Below are positions 57,022 through 64,000 of a DNA stretch of 64,000 bases, piece by piece. Source of the stretch: Psychroflexus sp. MES1-P1E (GTDB lineage: Bacteria; Bacteroidota; Bacteroidia; Flavobacteriales; Flavobacteriaceae); contig NZ_PJBS01000158.1 of NCBI RefSeq assembly GCF_002836055.1, positions 1 to 64,000 of the forward strand, written 5' to 3'. A program made the position numbers and the translations under genes. Under the pieces are notes generated by a model, which was not told where the DNA came from, ran no database searches, and saw only the letters and a list, made by a program, of their open reading frames with translations. The first letter of the stretch is position 1, and each line of letters opens with the position of its first letter.

Positions 57022-57660
57022 TTATTGTCCAGAAATAATTTCCTGAAAGATAGGTTTAAACCCGCTCAAAAAGAATTCTATAGCGATCACCATAACGATA
57101 AGGCCCATTAAACGCATCAGTACATTATTTCCTGTTTGCCCTAATAGTTTTATAATTTTGCCCGCACTCAAGAGGATAGCTAGCGTAATACCAAGAACTA
57201 CAATAATAGCTCCAATTAGCACGGCTTGCATTTCTACCGTTTTAGCATCCTCCATCATCACAATGGCATTGGTAATAGCTCCAGGACCACATATCATAGG
57301 GATAGCCAAGGGAGTAATAGAAATGTCGTTAACATAGGTTTTAATCTCCGACTCTTGAACTTTCACTTTACCAAGTCTAGCCTGCAACATATCCATCCCC
57401 ATCAAGAGAAAAATAATCCCTCCTACTACTCTAAAACTGTTCACCGATATTCCAAAAAATTTAAATAGGATCTGACCAGTAAATGCAAATATAATAACGG
57501 TCACAAAAGAGGCTAATATTGCTTTTTTGGCTGTAGCTTTTCGACTTTCTTTATCCAATTCAGAAGTCATCGTCATAAATATGGGCATCACACCTAAAGG
57601 GTTTATGATGGTAAAAAAAGTAGTGAACGAGAGAATCCCAAAGGCTATCAATTCTGTCAT
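57022..57660 (-). CDS. MarC-family integral membrane protein
   Basis: The protein is 212 aa with six hydrophobic helices and the MarC/UPF0056 signature at the start: FTTFFTIINPLGVMPIFMTM, followed by KAILASFVTVIIFAFTGQIL and LAIPMICGPGAITNAIVMME. The family is named after E. coli MarC, which turned out not to set antibiotic resistance; a transport role is only suspected. It is divergent from the GAPDH gene. Confidence 0.9.
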   Translation of the reverse strand: MTELIAFGILSFTTFFTIINPLGVMPIFMTMTSELDKESRKATAKKAILASFVTVIIFAFTGQILFKFFGISVNSFRVVGGIIFLLMGMDMLQARLGKVKVQESEIKTYVNDISITPLAIPMICGPGAITNAIVMMEDAKTVEMQAVLIGAIIVVLGITLAILLSAGKIIKLLGQTGNNVLMRLMGLIVMVIAIEFFLSGFKPIFQEIISGQ

Positions 57661-57848
57661 TAGTAACGAATTAAGTTAAATTTAAAGTCCTGCAAAAGTA
57701 TTTTGAATTTTCTGATTTTCAATACGTATAATTCAAACTTTAAGTTACGTTTTTTACTCAAATCTTGAAGAGAAAAAAGTTTGACAAAAAACTTTAAAAA
57801 ATGTGCTTTTTTTTCTTAAAAACAGTTAACGAAAACGATTGAAATCTA

Positions 57849-57856
57849 TACTTTTG
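57849..57856 (+). promoter_or_regulatory. Candidate -7 element of the GAPDH gene
   Basis: TACTTTTG fits TAnnTTTG and lies 27 bases before the ATG. The expected -33 TTG is weak (GTTAAC at that spacing). Confidence 0.5.
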
Positions 57857-57883
57857 TCGAAACTTTAAAAATCAATTCTTCCA

Positions 57884-59332
57884 ATGACTCCATCACAAGT
57901 ATACGAAAAGGAACTTTCTTTTCAAGCAGACCGAAGACGCGCTTCTGTAAAGTTTATCAGTATTGTTAACGATTTATGGTATGAAAAGTCTATCGAACTC
58001 GTTTTATTTAAAAATTCTCTTATCAATAAAAATGTTGGAGAAATTTTAAAGCTCCACGAATACGCTGGCGCATTTGTCAATAAGCCTATTTCTATTTTCG
58101 ATTCTACAGAAATCGCAGAGGGGATAAAAAACCTTCATCAACCCCCCTCCAAATTAGACATTGGAAAACTGACTTTTGAATATCTTCAAAATGAAAACGA
58201 AGATCAGGATGTGATGAGTTTTCTTTCCAATAAACTGAAAAACTCTCAAAATTTTAATGCGATCACACCCAAAGATGTTGTGCTTTACGGTTTCGGAAGA
58301 ATAGGACGTCTGGTCGCTCGTGAACTGATGGCCAAGACTGGTAAAGGAAATCAATTAAGGCTAAGAGCTATAGTTACCCGAGGAAAAATCACTCAGGATG
58401 TTTTAGAGAAAAGAGCTTCATTATTAAGAAACGACTCTATTCACGCCGATTTTAACGGAACCGTCCGTGTAGACCTAGAAAATTCTTCCCTTATAATTAA
58501 TGATACTACGGTAAAAATAATTTCTGCTCAGCAACCAGAAGATATAGACTACACGTCCTATGGTATTCAGGACGCTTTAGTCATTGACAACACTGGTGCT
58601 TTTCGAGATAAGGAGGCTTTAGAAAGACATTTGACTTCTAAAGGAGTTTCAAAAGTTTTATTAACTGCTCCGGCCAAAGGAATTCCTAATATCGTTCATG
58701 GCGTCAACCATAAGGAGTATGATCCCAAAGAACACTCTATCTATTCTGCGGCCTCTTGTACTACAAATGCCATTACTCCAATCTTGAAAGCCATAGAAGA
58801 TAGCTTTGGCTTGGAACATGGTCATCTAGAAACTATTCATGCTTACACCAATGATCAAAACTTGGTGGATAACATGCACAGCAAGTACAGAAGGGGCCGA
58901 GCAGCAGCTCTTAACATGGTAATCACAGAAACCGGAGCAGGAAAAGCAGTTGCTAAAGCCCTTCCTCAATTGGAGGGTAAACTAACATCTAATGCCATAC
59001 GAGTTCCAGTGCCCAACGGTTCTTTAGCTATATTAAATTTAAATTTAAAGAACAAAGTCACTAAAGAGGAGCTAAATTCTAAAATAAAGGAATACGCTCT
59101 TAATGGTGAACTCGTGGAACAAATCAAATATTCTATAGATAATGAACTCGTCTCTTCTGACATTATTGGAGTTTCCGCCCCAGCTATCTTCGATAGCCAT
59201 GCGAGCATTGTAGATGAAAACACCAATTCTGTAGTTCTTTATATTTGGTATGACAATGAATTTGGATATAGCCATCAAGTCATACGTTTGGCAAAATACA
59301 TTTCTGAAGTCAGGCGATTCACCTATTATTAG
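57884..59332 (+). CDS. gap: Glyceraldehyde-3-phosphate dehydrogenase, long form
   Basis: The protein is 482 aa against about 335 for ordinary GAPDH. The first about 125 residues are an extra helical domain (VYEKELSFQADRRRASVKFI...). The dehydrogenase proper starts at VVLYGFGRIGRLVARELMAK (NAD-binding). The catalytic cysteine lies in SAASCTTNAITPILKAIEDS, and HAYTNDQNLVDNMHSKYRRG, GAAKAVAKALPQL-like GAGKAVAKALPQLEGKLTSN and WYDNEFGYSHQVIRLAKYI complete the fold. This extended GAPDH is usual in Flavobacteriia. Which direction it serves, glycolysis or gluconeogenesis, is not readable from sequence. Confidence 0.94.
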   Translation: MTPSQVYEKELSFQADRRRASVKFISIVNDLWYEKSIELVLFKNSLINKNVGEILKLHEYAGAFVNKPISIFDSTEIAEGIKNLHQPPSKLDIGKLTFEYLQNENEDQDVMSFLSNKLKNSQNFNAITPKDVVLYGFGRIGRLVARELMAKTGKGNQLRLRAIVTRGKITQDVLEKRASLLRNDSIHADFNGTVRVDLENSSLIINDTTVKIISAQQPEDIDYTSYGIQDALVIDNTGAFRDKEALERHLTSKGVSKVLLTAPAKGIPNIVHGVNHKEYDPKEHSIYSAASCTTNAITPILKAIEDSFGLEHGHLETIHAYTNDQNLVDNMHSKYRRGRAAALNMVITETGAGKAVAKALPQLEGKLTSNAIRVPVPNGSLAILNLNLKNKVTKEELNSKIKEYALNGELVEQIKYSIDNELVSSDIIGVSAPAIFDSHASIVDENTNSVVLYIWYDNEFGYSHQVIRLAKYISEVRRFTYY

Positions 59333-59340
59333 TATCCCAT

Positions 59341-59367
59341 AAAAATCCTTGAACTCCAAGGATTTTT
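59341..59367 (+). terminator. Terminator after the GAPDH gene
   Basis: AAAAATCCTT and AAGGATTTTT form a perfect stem around GAACTCC, followed by further Ts. Confidence 0.9.
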
Positions 59368-59428
59368 ATTTTTGATATTGATTTTATTAGATGCATTTTA
59401 AATACTTTTGCTTTAAAATCAAATTAGT

Positions 59429-60040
59429 ATGAAACCCTTATATCTTTTAGCTATTGCTTTTTTTTGCACAAGCCTATCTTTTTCTCAAAACAAAGAGAAT
59501 AAAGAACAAGACCAGCAACCTTCAGCAATAAAGAATCTTGAAACTTTAGTAGATAAATCTAATAATTACCAGCAATACAAGGTTGTAGAAAAAGTTGAAA
59601 TCAATGCTGCGATTAAGAACGTTTTTACTGCTTTTGATGTATTAAAAACAGATATCTCTAGTCTAAAAGACAGTATTCAATCTCAAGACAAACAAATTCA
59701 AAGTTTAATCACAGAAGTATCTGGCCTGAATAAAGAATTGTCTGGTCTTCAAAACAAAAAAGATGAAATTGTATTTTTAGAGATGCCTTTAACAAAATCA
59801 AATTATAAAACGATAACGTGGTCTATCATGGCCGTTCTCATTATTTTGTTATTCTTATTTATTTTTAAATACAACAGGAGTAATCTTCTTACCAAAGAAG
59901 CTAAGCAGAATTTAAAAAATCTAGATGCAGACCACGAAAGTTATAAACGCATCTCTTTAGAAAAGCAACAGAAATTGGGAAGAGAACTTCAAGACGAAAA
60001 AAATAAAGTTCAGAAATTGAGTAAGGGCAATCAAAAATAA
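59429..60040 (+). CDS. Exported coiled-coil protein with one membrane helix
   Basis: The protein is 203 aa. The signal peptide MKPLYLLAIAFFCTSLSFSQ comes first, then a heptad-rich coiled coil, about residues 60-115 (LKTDISSLKDSIQSQDKQIQ, SLITEVSGLNKELSGLQNKK). One helix follows (TITWSIMAVLIILLFLFIFK), then a charged cytoplasmic tail with a second coiled stretch. Homologues in flavobacterial genomes are often labelled tRNA (guanine-N1)-methyltransferase because they lie near trmD, but nothing in the sequence supports that. It begins a run with the MFS carrier, trmD and rplS. Confidence 0.82.
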   Translation: MKPLYLLAIAFFCTSLSFSQNKENKEQDQQPSAIKNLETLVDKSNNYQQYKVVEKVEINAAIKNVFTAFDVLKTDISSLKDSIQSQDKQIQSLITEVSGLNKELSGLQNKKDEIVFLEMPLTKSNYKTITWSIMAVLIILLFLFIFKYNRSNLLTKEAKQNLKNLDADHESYKRISLEKQQKLGRELQDEKNKVQKLSKGNQK

Positions 60041-61338
60041 TGGCCAAGACCGAAGATTTTTATGAATTTTTGACTGAAGATACCGATGCTAGAATTTGCG
60101 AATCCATTCCGGACGACCAATGCACACATCTTCCAAAAAACTTCATATTAAATATTTTTAATGGTAGCCTTACTAAATTTGCAGAAAAATTAATAAGTCC
60201 AGGGCTCACTCTACCTTGGATATTAAGCTTTCTTGGAGCACCACTTTTTCTTATCGGTATGTTGGTCCCTATAAAAGACATAGGTTCTCTTTTGCCACAG
60301 CTTTTTGTGAGCGGAAAGATAAGAGAAAAACAAAAACGAAAACCGTATTGGGTTGCTGCTGGATTAACTCAAGGCTTATGTTTACTTGTTTCAGCGATCT
60401 TACTTGCCTTTATCGATAACCAGGCCTTCGTAAGTTATGCTATTGTCTTCTTATTACTTCTATTTAGTATAGCTTCAGGAGTTGGCTCTGTAAGCTTTAA
60501 AGACGTAACTGGAAAAACTGTCCCCAAAGGAGAAAGAGGTCAAATGTTGAGTTATAGATCTACATTTGGAGGGTCTCTAGCTCTTATTGCTGGAGGCTCT
60601 TTAGTATTTTTTCTAAAAGGAGAAGATAGCAAGTGGCTATACGTTGGCCTATTTGCTTGTGCTGCCGCACTTTGGATTTTTGCCTCAATTTTATTTTCAG
60701 ATATTAAAGAACAACCGGGGTCTACAGAGGGAGGAAGAACCCCTTTAGAAGAAATAAAAACTGGAGCTTCCCTATTAAAGAAAGATTCATCGTACAGGAA
60801 TTTCATCATTACCAGAGCATTGTTAATGGCCATTCCTCTATTAGACCCATTTTTTATCCTGCTTGCAAAAGATGTAAGCAAGGGAAACTGGAACTATTTA
60901 GGCTATATCATTGTCATTGGTAGTCTAGCACAAATAGTAAGTAGTCCTATTTGGGGGAGATTGGCAGATAGATCTAGTTTACAGCTTATGAGAATTTCAG
61001 CTGGCTTGTCTATATTGAGTATTTTATATGCGCTGGTTTTTGTTTATTTTGATAATGAAACCCTCAATTTTTACTATTTTATGCCAGTCTTATTTATTAA
61101 CGGCGTTGCTTATTCTGGAGCAAGATTGAGCAGAAAAACGTACATAATAGACTATGCCCCAGAAAAAGAGCGGCCAACATATGTCTCTGTTGCAAACACA
61201 TTAATTGGATTATTTACCATAGTAGCTGCTTCATTCGGCCTTATTGCAAAACATTTTGGACTAGCCTATCAATTTTGGTTTTTCCTTTTACTTTTGGTCG
61301 CCTGTATAACATTGAGCTACAAACTCAAAAAAGTTTAA
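60040..61338 (+). CDS. MFS transporter
   Basis: The protein is 432 aa with about 12 helices arranged 6+6. The central cytoplasmic loop is charged (SDIKEQPGSTEGGRTPLEEI). The end of the first half has GSVSFKDVTGKTVPKGERGQ, with a conserved polar loop between helices, and the second half has SSPIWGRLADRSSLQLMRIS, the classical MFS loop motif. Its ATG overlaps the stop of the preceding gene (TAATG), and trmD starts three bases after it. The substrate is unknown. Confidence 0.85.
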   Translation: MAKTEDFYEFLTEDTDARICESIPDDQCTHLPKNFILNIFNGSLTKFAEKLISPGLTLPWILSFLGAPLFLIGMLVPIKDIGSLLPQLFVSGKIREKQKRKPYWVAAGLTQGLCLLVSAILLAFIDNQAFVSYAIVFLLLLFSIASGVGSVSFKDVTGKTVPKGERGQMLSYRSTFGGSLALIAGGSLVFFLKGEDSKWLYVGLFACAAALWIFASILFSDIKEQPGSTEGGRTPLEEIKTGASLLKKDSSYRNFIITRALLMAIPLLDPFFILLAKDVSKGNWNYLGYIIVIGSLAQIVSSPIWGRLADRSSLQLMRISAGLSILSILYALVFVYFDNETLNFYYFMPVLFINGVAYSGARLSRKTYIIDYAPEKERPTYVSVANTLIGLFTIVAASFGLIAKHFGLAYQFWFFLLLLVACITLSYKLKKV

Positions 61339-61341
61339 GAA

Positions 61342-62022
61342 ATGCGAATAGATATTATTACTGTAGTTCCGGATTTGCTAAAGAGCCCATTTGAGGCTTC
61401 TATCCTAAAGAGATCCATTGAAAAAAAACTAGTAGAAATCCATATTCATAATCTCAGAGATTATACCACTCTCAGTTATAAACAGATTGACGATTACCAG
61501 TATGGTGGCGGTGCAGGAATGGTGATGATGGTGGAGCCTATCGACAAATGCATTTCTAAATTGAAAGGTGAAAGAGATTATGATGAAGTCATTTACCTCA
61601 CCCCAGATGGAGAAGTCTTAAACCAAGCCATGGCAAATACGCTCTCCCTAAAAGGGAACTTAATACTGCTTTGCGGCCATTATAAAGGAGTAGACCAACG
61701 CGTAAGGGAGCTCTTTATCACAAGAGAAATCTCTATTGGTGACTATGTCCTTTCTGGAGGAGAGTTGGCAGCAGCAGTCTTGTGTGACAGCATCATAAGA
61801 CTTATCCCTGGAGTACTTGGAAACGAAACCTCTGCTCTAACCGATGCTTTTCAAGATGATTTGCTATCTCCACCCATTTATACAAGACCTTCAACCTACA
61901 AAGGATTGGAAGTTCCAAAGATTTTATTAAGCGGACACCAAAGAAAAGTCGACGAATGGAGAGATGAAAAAGCCTTAGAAAGAACCAAAGAGCTCAGACC
62001 AGACTTATTGAAGGAAGATTAA
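61342..62022 (+). CDS. trmD: tRNA (guanine(37)-N1)-methyltransferase
   Basis: The protein is 226 aa, a SPOUT methyltransferase with a trefoil knot. [60 protein letters not shown] and [20 protein letters not shown] are the TrmD motifs for AdoMet binding. The carboxyl domain has [20 protein letters not shown]. It places m1G at position 37 of several tRNAs. rplS follows by about 105 bases with its own promoter. Confidence 0.97.
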   Translation: MRIDIITVVPDLLKSPFEASILKRSIEKKLVEIHIHNLRDYTTLSYKQIDDYQYGGGAGMVMMVEPIDKCISKLKGERDYDEVIYLTPDGEVLNQAMANTLSLKGNLILLCGHYKGVDQRVRELFITREISIGDYVLSGGELAAAVLCDSIIRLIPGVLGNETSALTDAFQDDLLSPPIYTRPSTYKGLEVPKILLSGHQRKVDEWRDEKALERTKELRPDLLKED

Positions 62023-62029
62023 ATTTAGA

Positions 62030-62060
62030 TTTGCATAAAACGATTTTTTATGTATTTTTG
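62030..62060 (+). promoter_or_regulatory. Promoter of rplS
   Basis: TTTG (62030-62033) and TATTTTTG (62053-62060) are 19 bases apart, a full Bacteroidota promoter between trmD and rplS. The leader to the rplS ATG is about 65 bases, long enough for regulation. Confidence 0.8.
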
Positions 62061-62127
62061 CAATCGCTAATTCAACCTCTGACGAAATGCGTGAATGTTG
62101 GTTTAGGTTATATTAAAACCCAATACA

Positions 62128-62478
62128 ATGGATTTAGTAAAATTTGTACAAGACGAATTTGTAGAAAAGAAAGATTTTCCAGAATTTTCTGCTGGTGATA
62201 CTATTACAGTATACTACGAAATTAAGGAAGGTCAAAAAACACGTACTCAGTTTTATAAAGGAGTCGTGATTCAGATTAAAGGACCTGGAGTATCAAAAAC
62301 CTTCACTATTCGTAAGATGAGTGGAACTGTAGGAGTTGAGAAGATTTTTCCAATTAACATGCCTGCTATTCAGAAAATTGAAATTAATAAAAGAGGGAGT
62401 GTTAGACGCGCTAGAATTTATTATTTCAGAAACCTTACTGGTAAAAAAGCAAGAATTAAAGAAAAAAGAACAAACTAG
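62128..62478 (+). CDS. rplS: 50S ribosomal protein L19
   Basis: The protein is 116 aa. It has FSAGDTITVYYEIKEGQKTR, TQFYKGVVIQIKGPGVSKTF, TIRKMSGTVGVEKIFPINMP and the basic end KRGSVRRARIYYFRNLTGKK of L19. It sits at the 30S-50S interface. It follows trmD as in many bacteria but has its own promoter and a strong terminator. Confidence 0.98.
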   Translation: MDLVKFVQDEFVEKKDFPEFSAGDTITVYYEIKEGQKTRTQFYKGVVIQIKGPGVSKTFTIRKMSGTVGVEKIFPINMPAIQKIEINKRGSVRRARIYYFRNLTGKKARIKEKRTN

Positions 62479-62497
62479 TTTATTTTTTCGATCTTTA

Positions 62498-62531
62498 AAA
62501 AACCTTCTATTGAATTCAATAGAAGGTTTTT
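62498..62531 (+). terminator. Terminator after rplS
   Basis: AAAAACCTTCTATTGAA is followed by its exact inverse complement, a perfect 17-bp palindrome ending in T5. Confidence 0.92.
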
Positions 62532-62571
62532 CAGTTTTTAACAGCCTTATAACCCTCTCCGCAAGGTTTTT

Positions 62572-62593
62572 AGATTTCAAATCTTTATATTTG
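62572..62593 (+). promoter_or_regulatory. Candidate promoter of icd with a small palindrome
   Basis: TATATTTG (62586-62593) fits the -7 box and lies 36 bases before the icd ATG. A 13-base palindrome, AGATTTCAAATCT (62572-62584), sits just upstream, where a regulator could bind. The -33 box is weak. Confidence 0.45.
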
Positions 62594-62628
62594 AGGGTTA
62601 AACAATTTCTAAATATAAATTATAATTC

Positions 62629-64000
62629 ATGGAAGAATATAGTACAAAAATCATCTATACAAAAACAGATGAAGCGCCAGCTCTAGCCACCTACTCTTTT
62701 TTACCAATTATAAGGCGATTTACAGAAAGCGCCGGTATAAATATACTGTCCAAAGACATCTCTCTGGCAGCAAGAATTTTGACTAGTTTCAGTGATTACT
62801 TAACTGAAGAACAAAAAGTTGATGATAGCTTAACTTATCTTGGAAAGTTGGCCAAAACTCCAGAAGCAAACATCATTAAGCTTCCAAACATAAGCGCTTC
62901 TGTTCCACAACTAACCGAAGCTATTAAAGAACTACAAGACAAAGGCTACAAAATTCCTAGCTATCCTGAAGATCCACAAAATGACAAGGAAAAAGATGTA
63001 AAAAATAGATTTGCAAAAGTCTTGGGAAGTGCGGTCAATCCTGTCTTAAGGGAAGGTAATTCAGACAGAAGAGTGGCTGGTCCCGTAAAAGAATATGCTC
63101 AAGATCATCCTCATAAATTGAATGAATGGAGCAAAGAGTCTAAAACCCATGTTTCAACAATGAAAGATGGAGATTTTTATGGAAGTGAAAAGTCTGTTGT
63201 TCTTACCTCAGAAGATGATGTGAAAATTGTTCATACAGATGCTAATGGCAACCAAACTGTCTTGAAGGACAGCACAAAACTTGAGGATAAAGAAGTCATA
63301 GATTCTTCTGTCATGAGTAAAAAGGCCCTTCGTGAATTTTTGGATGAAGAAATTAAGGACGCCAAAGAAAAGGATGTTTTGTTTTCTGTACACTTGAAAG
63401 CAACCATGATGAAAGTTTCAGATCCTGTAATTTTTGGTCATGCTGTAACCGTTTATTTTAAAGAGATTTTCGATAAATACAAATCAGAATTTGATCAAAT
63501 TGGTGTAGACCCCACCAATGGATTGGGAGATGTTTATACTAAAATCTCTAAACTTCCAGAAGAAAAAGCTAAAACCATTATCAAAGAGCTTGAAGACGTA
63601 TATGCTAGTAAAGCGGATTTAGCGATGGTAGACTCTTCAAAAGGCATCACCAATTTGCATGTCCCAAGTAATGTTATTATTGATGCTTCTATGCCTGCCG
63701 CTATAAAAGCTGGGGGTAAGATGTGGAATAAGCATAATCAAACTCAAGACATGAAAGCTGTTATACCAGACAGAAGCTATGCTGGAATATATCAACAAGT
63801 GATTGATTTCTGTCAAAAACATGGAGCTTTTGATGTGACTACCATGGGTAATGTTTCCAATGTTGGATTGATGGCCAAAAAGGCGGAAGAATATGGATCT
63901 CATGACAAAACGTTTATCATACCTAAAGAGGGACGTGTAGAAGTTTTAGACCGTAACCATAAAGCTTTAATGACTCATGATGTTAAAGAAGGTGACATTT
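62629..64000 (+). CDS. icd: NADP-dependent isocitrate dehydrogenase, monomeric type (partial)
   Basis: The frame opens at ATG 62629 and is still open at the window edge, giving 457 codons of an enzyme that is about 740 aa when complete. It reads [20 protein letters not shown], then [79 protein letters not shown] and [20 protein letters not shown]. These are the hallmarks of the 80-kDa monomeric IDH, unrelated in length to the common 45-kDa dimer. It converts isocitrate to 2-oxoglutarate with NADP in the TCA cycle. Truncation here is only the window boundary. Confidence 0.95.
   Translation, partial: MEEYSTKIIYTKTDEAPALATYSFLPIIRRFTESAGINILSKDISLAARILTSFSDYLTEEQKVDDSLTYLGKLAKTPEANIIKLPNISASVPQLTEAIKELQDKGYKIPSYPEDPQNDKEKDVKNRFAKVLGSAVNPVLREGNSDRRVAGPVKEYAQDHPHKLNEWSKESKTHVSTMKDGDFYGSEKSVVLTSEDDVKIVHTDANGNQTVLKDSTKLEDKEVIDSSVMSKKALREFLDEEIKDAKEKDVLFSVHLKATMMKVSDPVIFGHAVTVYFKEIFDKYKSEFDQIGVDPTNGLGDVYTKISKLPEEKAKTIIKELEDVYASKADLAMVDSSKGITNLHVPSNVIIDASMPAAIKAGGKMWNKHNQTQDMKAVIPDRSYAGIYQQVIDFCQKHGAFDVTTMGNVSNVGLMAKKAEEYGSHDKTFIIPKEGRVEVLDRNHKALMTHDVKEGDI

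Noticed and set aside
62336-62686. 116-codon plus-strand frame overlapping rplS and the start of icd
   Set aside because: It runs through rplS, a terminator and the icd start in another frame; the known genes explain the sequence.

Overview
The window is an AT-rich chromosomal segment of a member of the Bacteroidota, most likely a Flavobacteriaceae. The case rests on lineage-typical genes (bacillithiol deacetylase BshB1, a LETM1-related protein, HYC_CC_PP protein, DUF3810, a GIN-domain DUF2807 protein, a long GAPDH, the gene order 203-aa protein/MFS/trmD/rplS), TonB-dependent outer-membrane uptake, and promoters of the Bacteroidota form TTTG-N18/19-TAnnTTTG upstream of lpdA, rplS and tRNA-His. 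Sodium-coupled carriers (BCCT, VC_2705-type symporter, NhaC) fit a marine or halotolerant life, which is inference. The first 27 bases look like a sequencing-library adapter, so the left edge is a contig end.

Layout. 1-2.8 kb: recG on the minus strand between copies of a roughly 97-bp imperfect inverted repeat. 2.8-8.3 kb: a minus-strand run of DUF3810 protein and two secreted amidohydrolases, one with a poly-glutamate linker. 8.3-12.7 kb: purL, a DUF985 cupin and a 55-aa zinc-ribbon gene. 13-16.7 kb: porin, BCCT carrier and a two-domain universal stress protein, probably for osmolyte uptake. 16.7-22 kb: an accessory patch holding HYC_CC_PP protein, TonB receptor and periplasmic HMA-domain protein, with decayed transposase fragments on both sides. 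22-29.6 kb: long-chain acyl-CoA ligase, LETM1-related protein, PadR/PspC/DUF2807 envelope module, DUF4442 protein, a small conserved protein and a flavin reductase. 29.6-36.5 kb: pabB-tilS-dsbD, lysA and a membrane protein. 36.9-41 kb: pheT, an M28 peptidase and tRNA-His.

41-52 kb is the most interesting block. It is an acetate/short-chain acid module on the minus strand: a transposase-like zinc-ribbon/HTH protein, porin, DUF4212 small subunit, VC_2705-type sodium symporter, small membrane protein, CrbS/CbrA-type transporter-histidine kinase, a receiver-only response regulator, and a 1286-aa protein that fuses a PrpE-like and an AcsA-like acyl-CoA synthetase. A perfect 15-bp inverted repeat separates the transport genes from the sensing and activation genes.

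52-64 kb: bshB1, nhaC, lpdA, a DUF429 protein, MarC, a long GAPDH, a coiled-coil membrane protein, MFS carrier, trmD, rplS and the start of monomeric NADP-isocitrate dehydrogenase, cut by the window edge.
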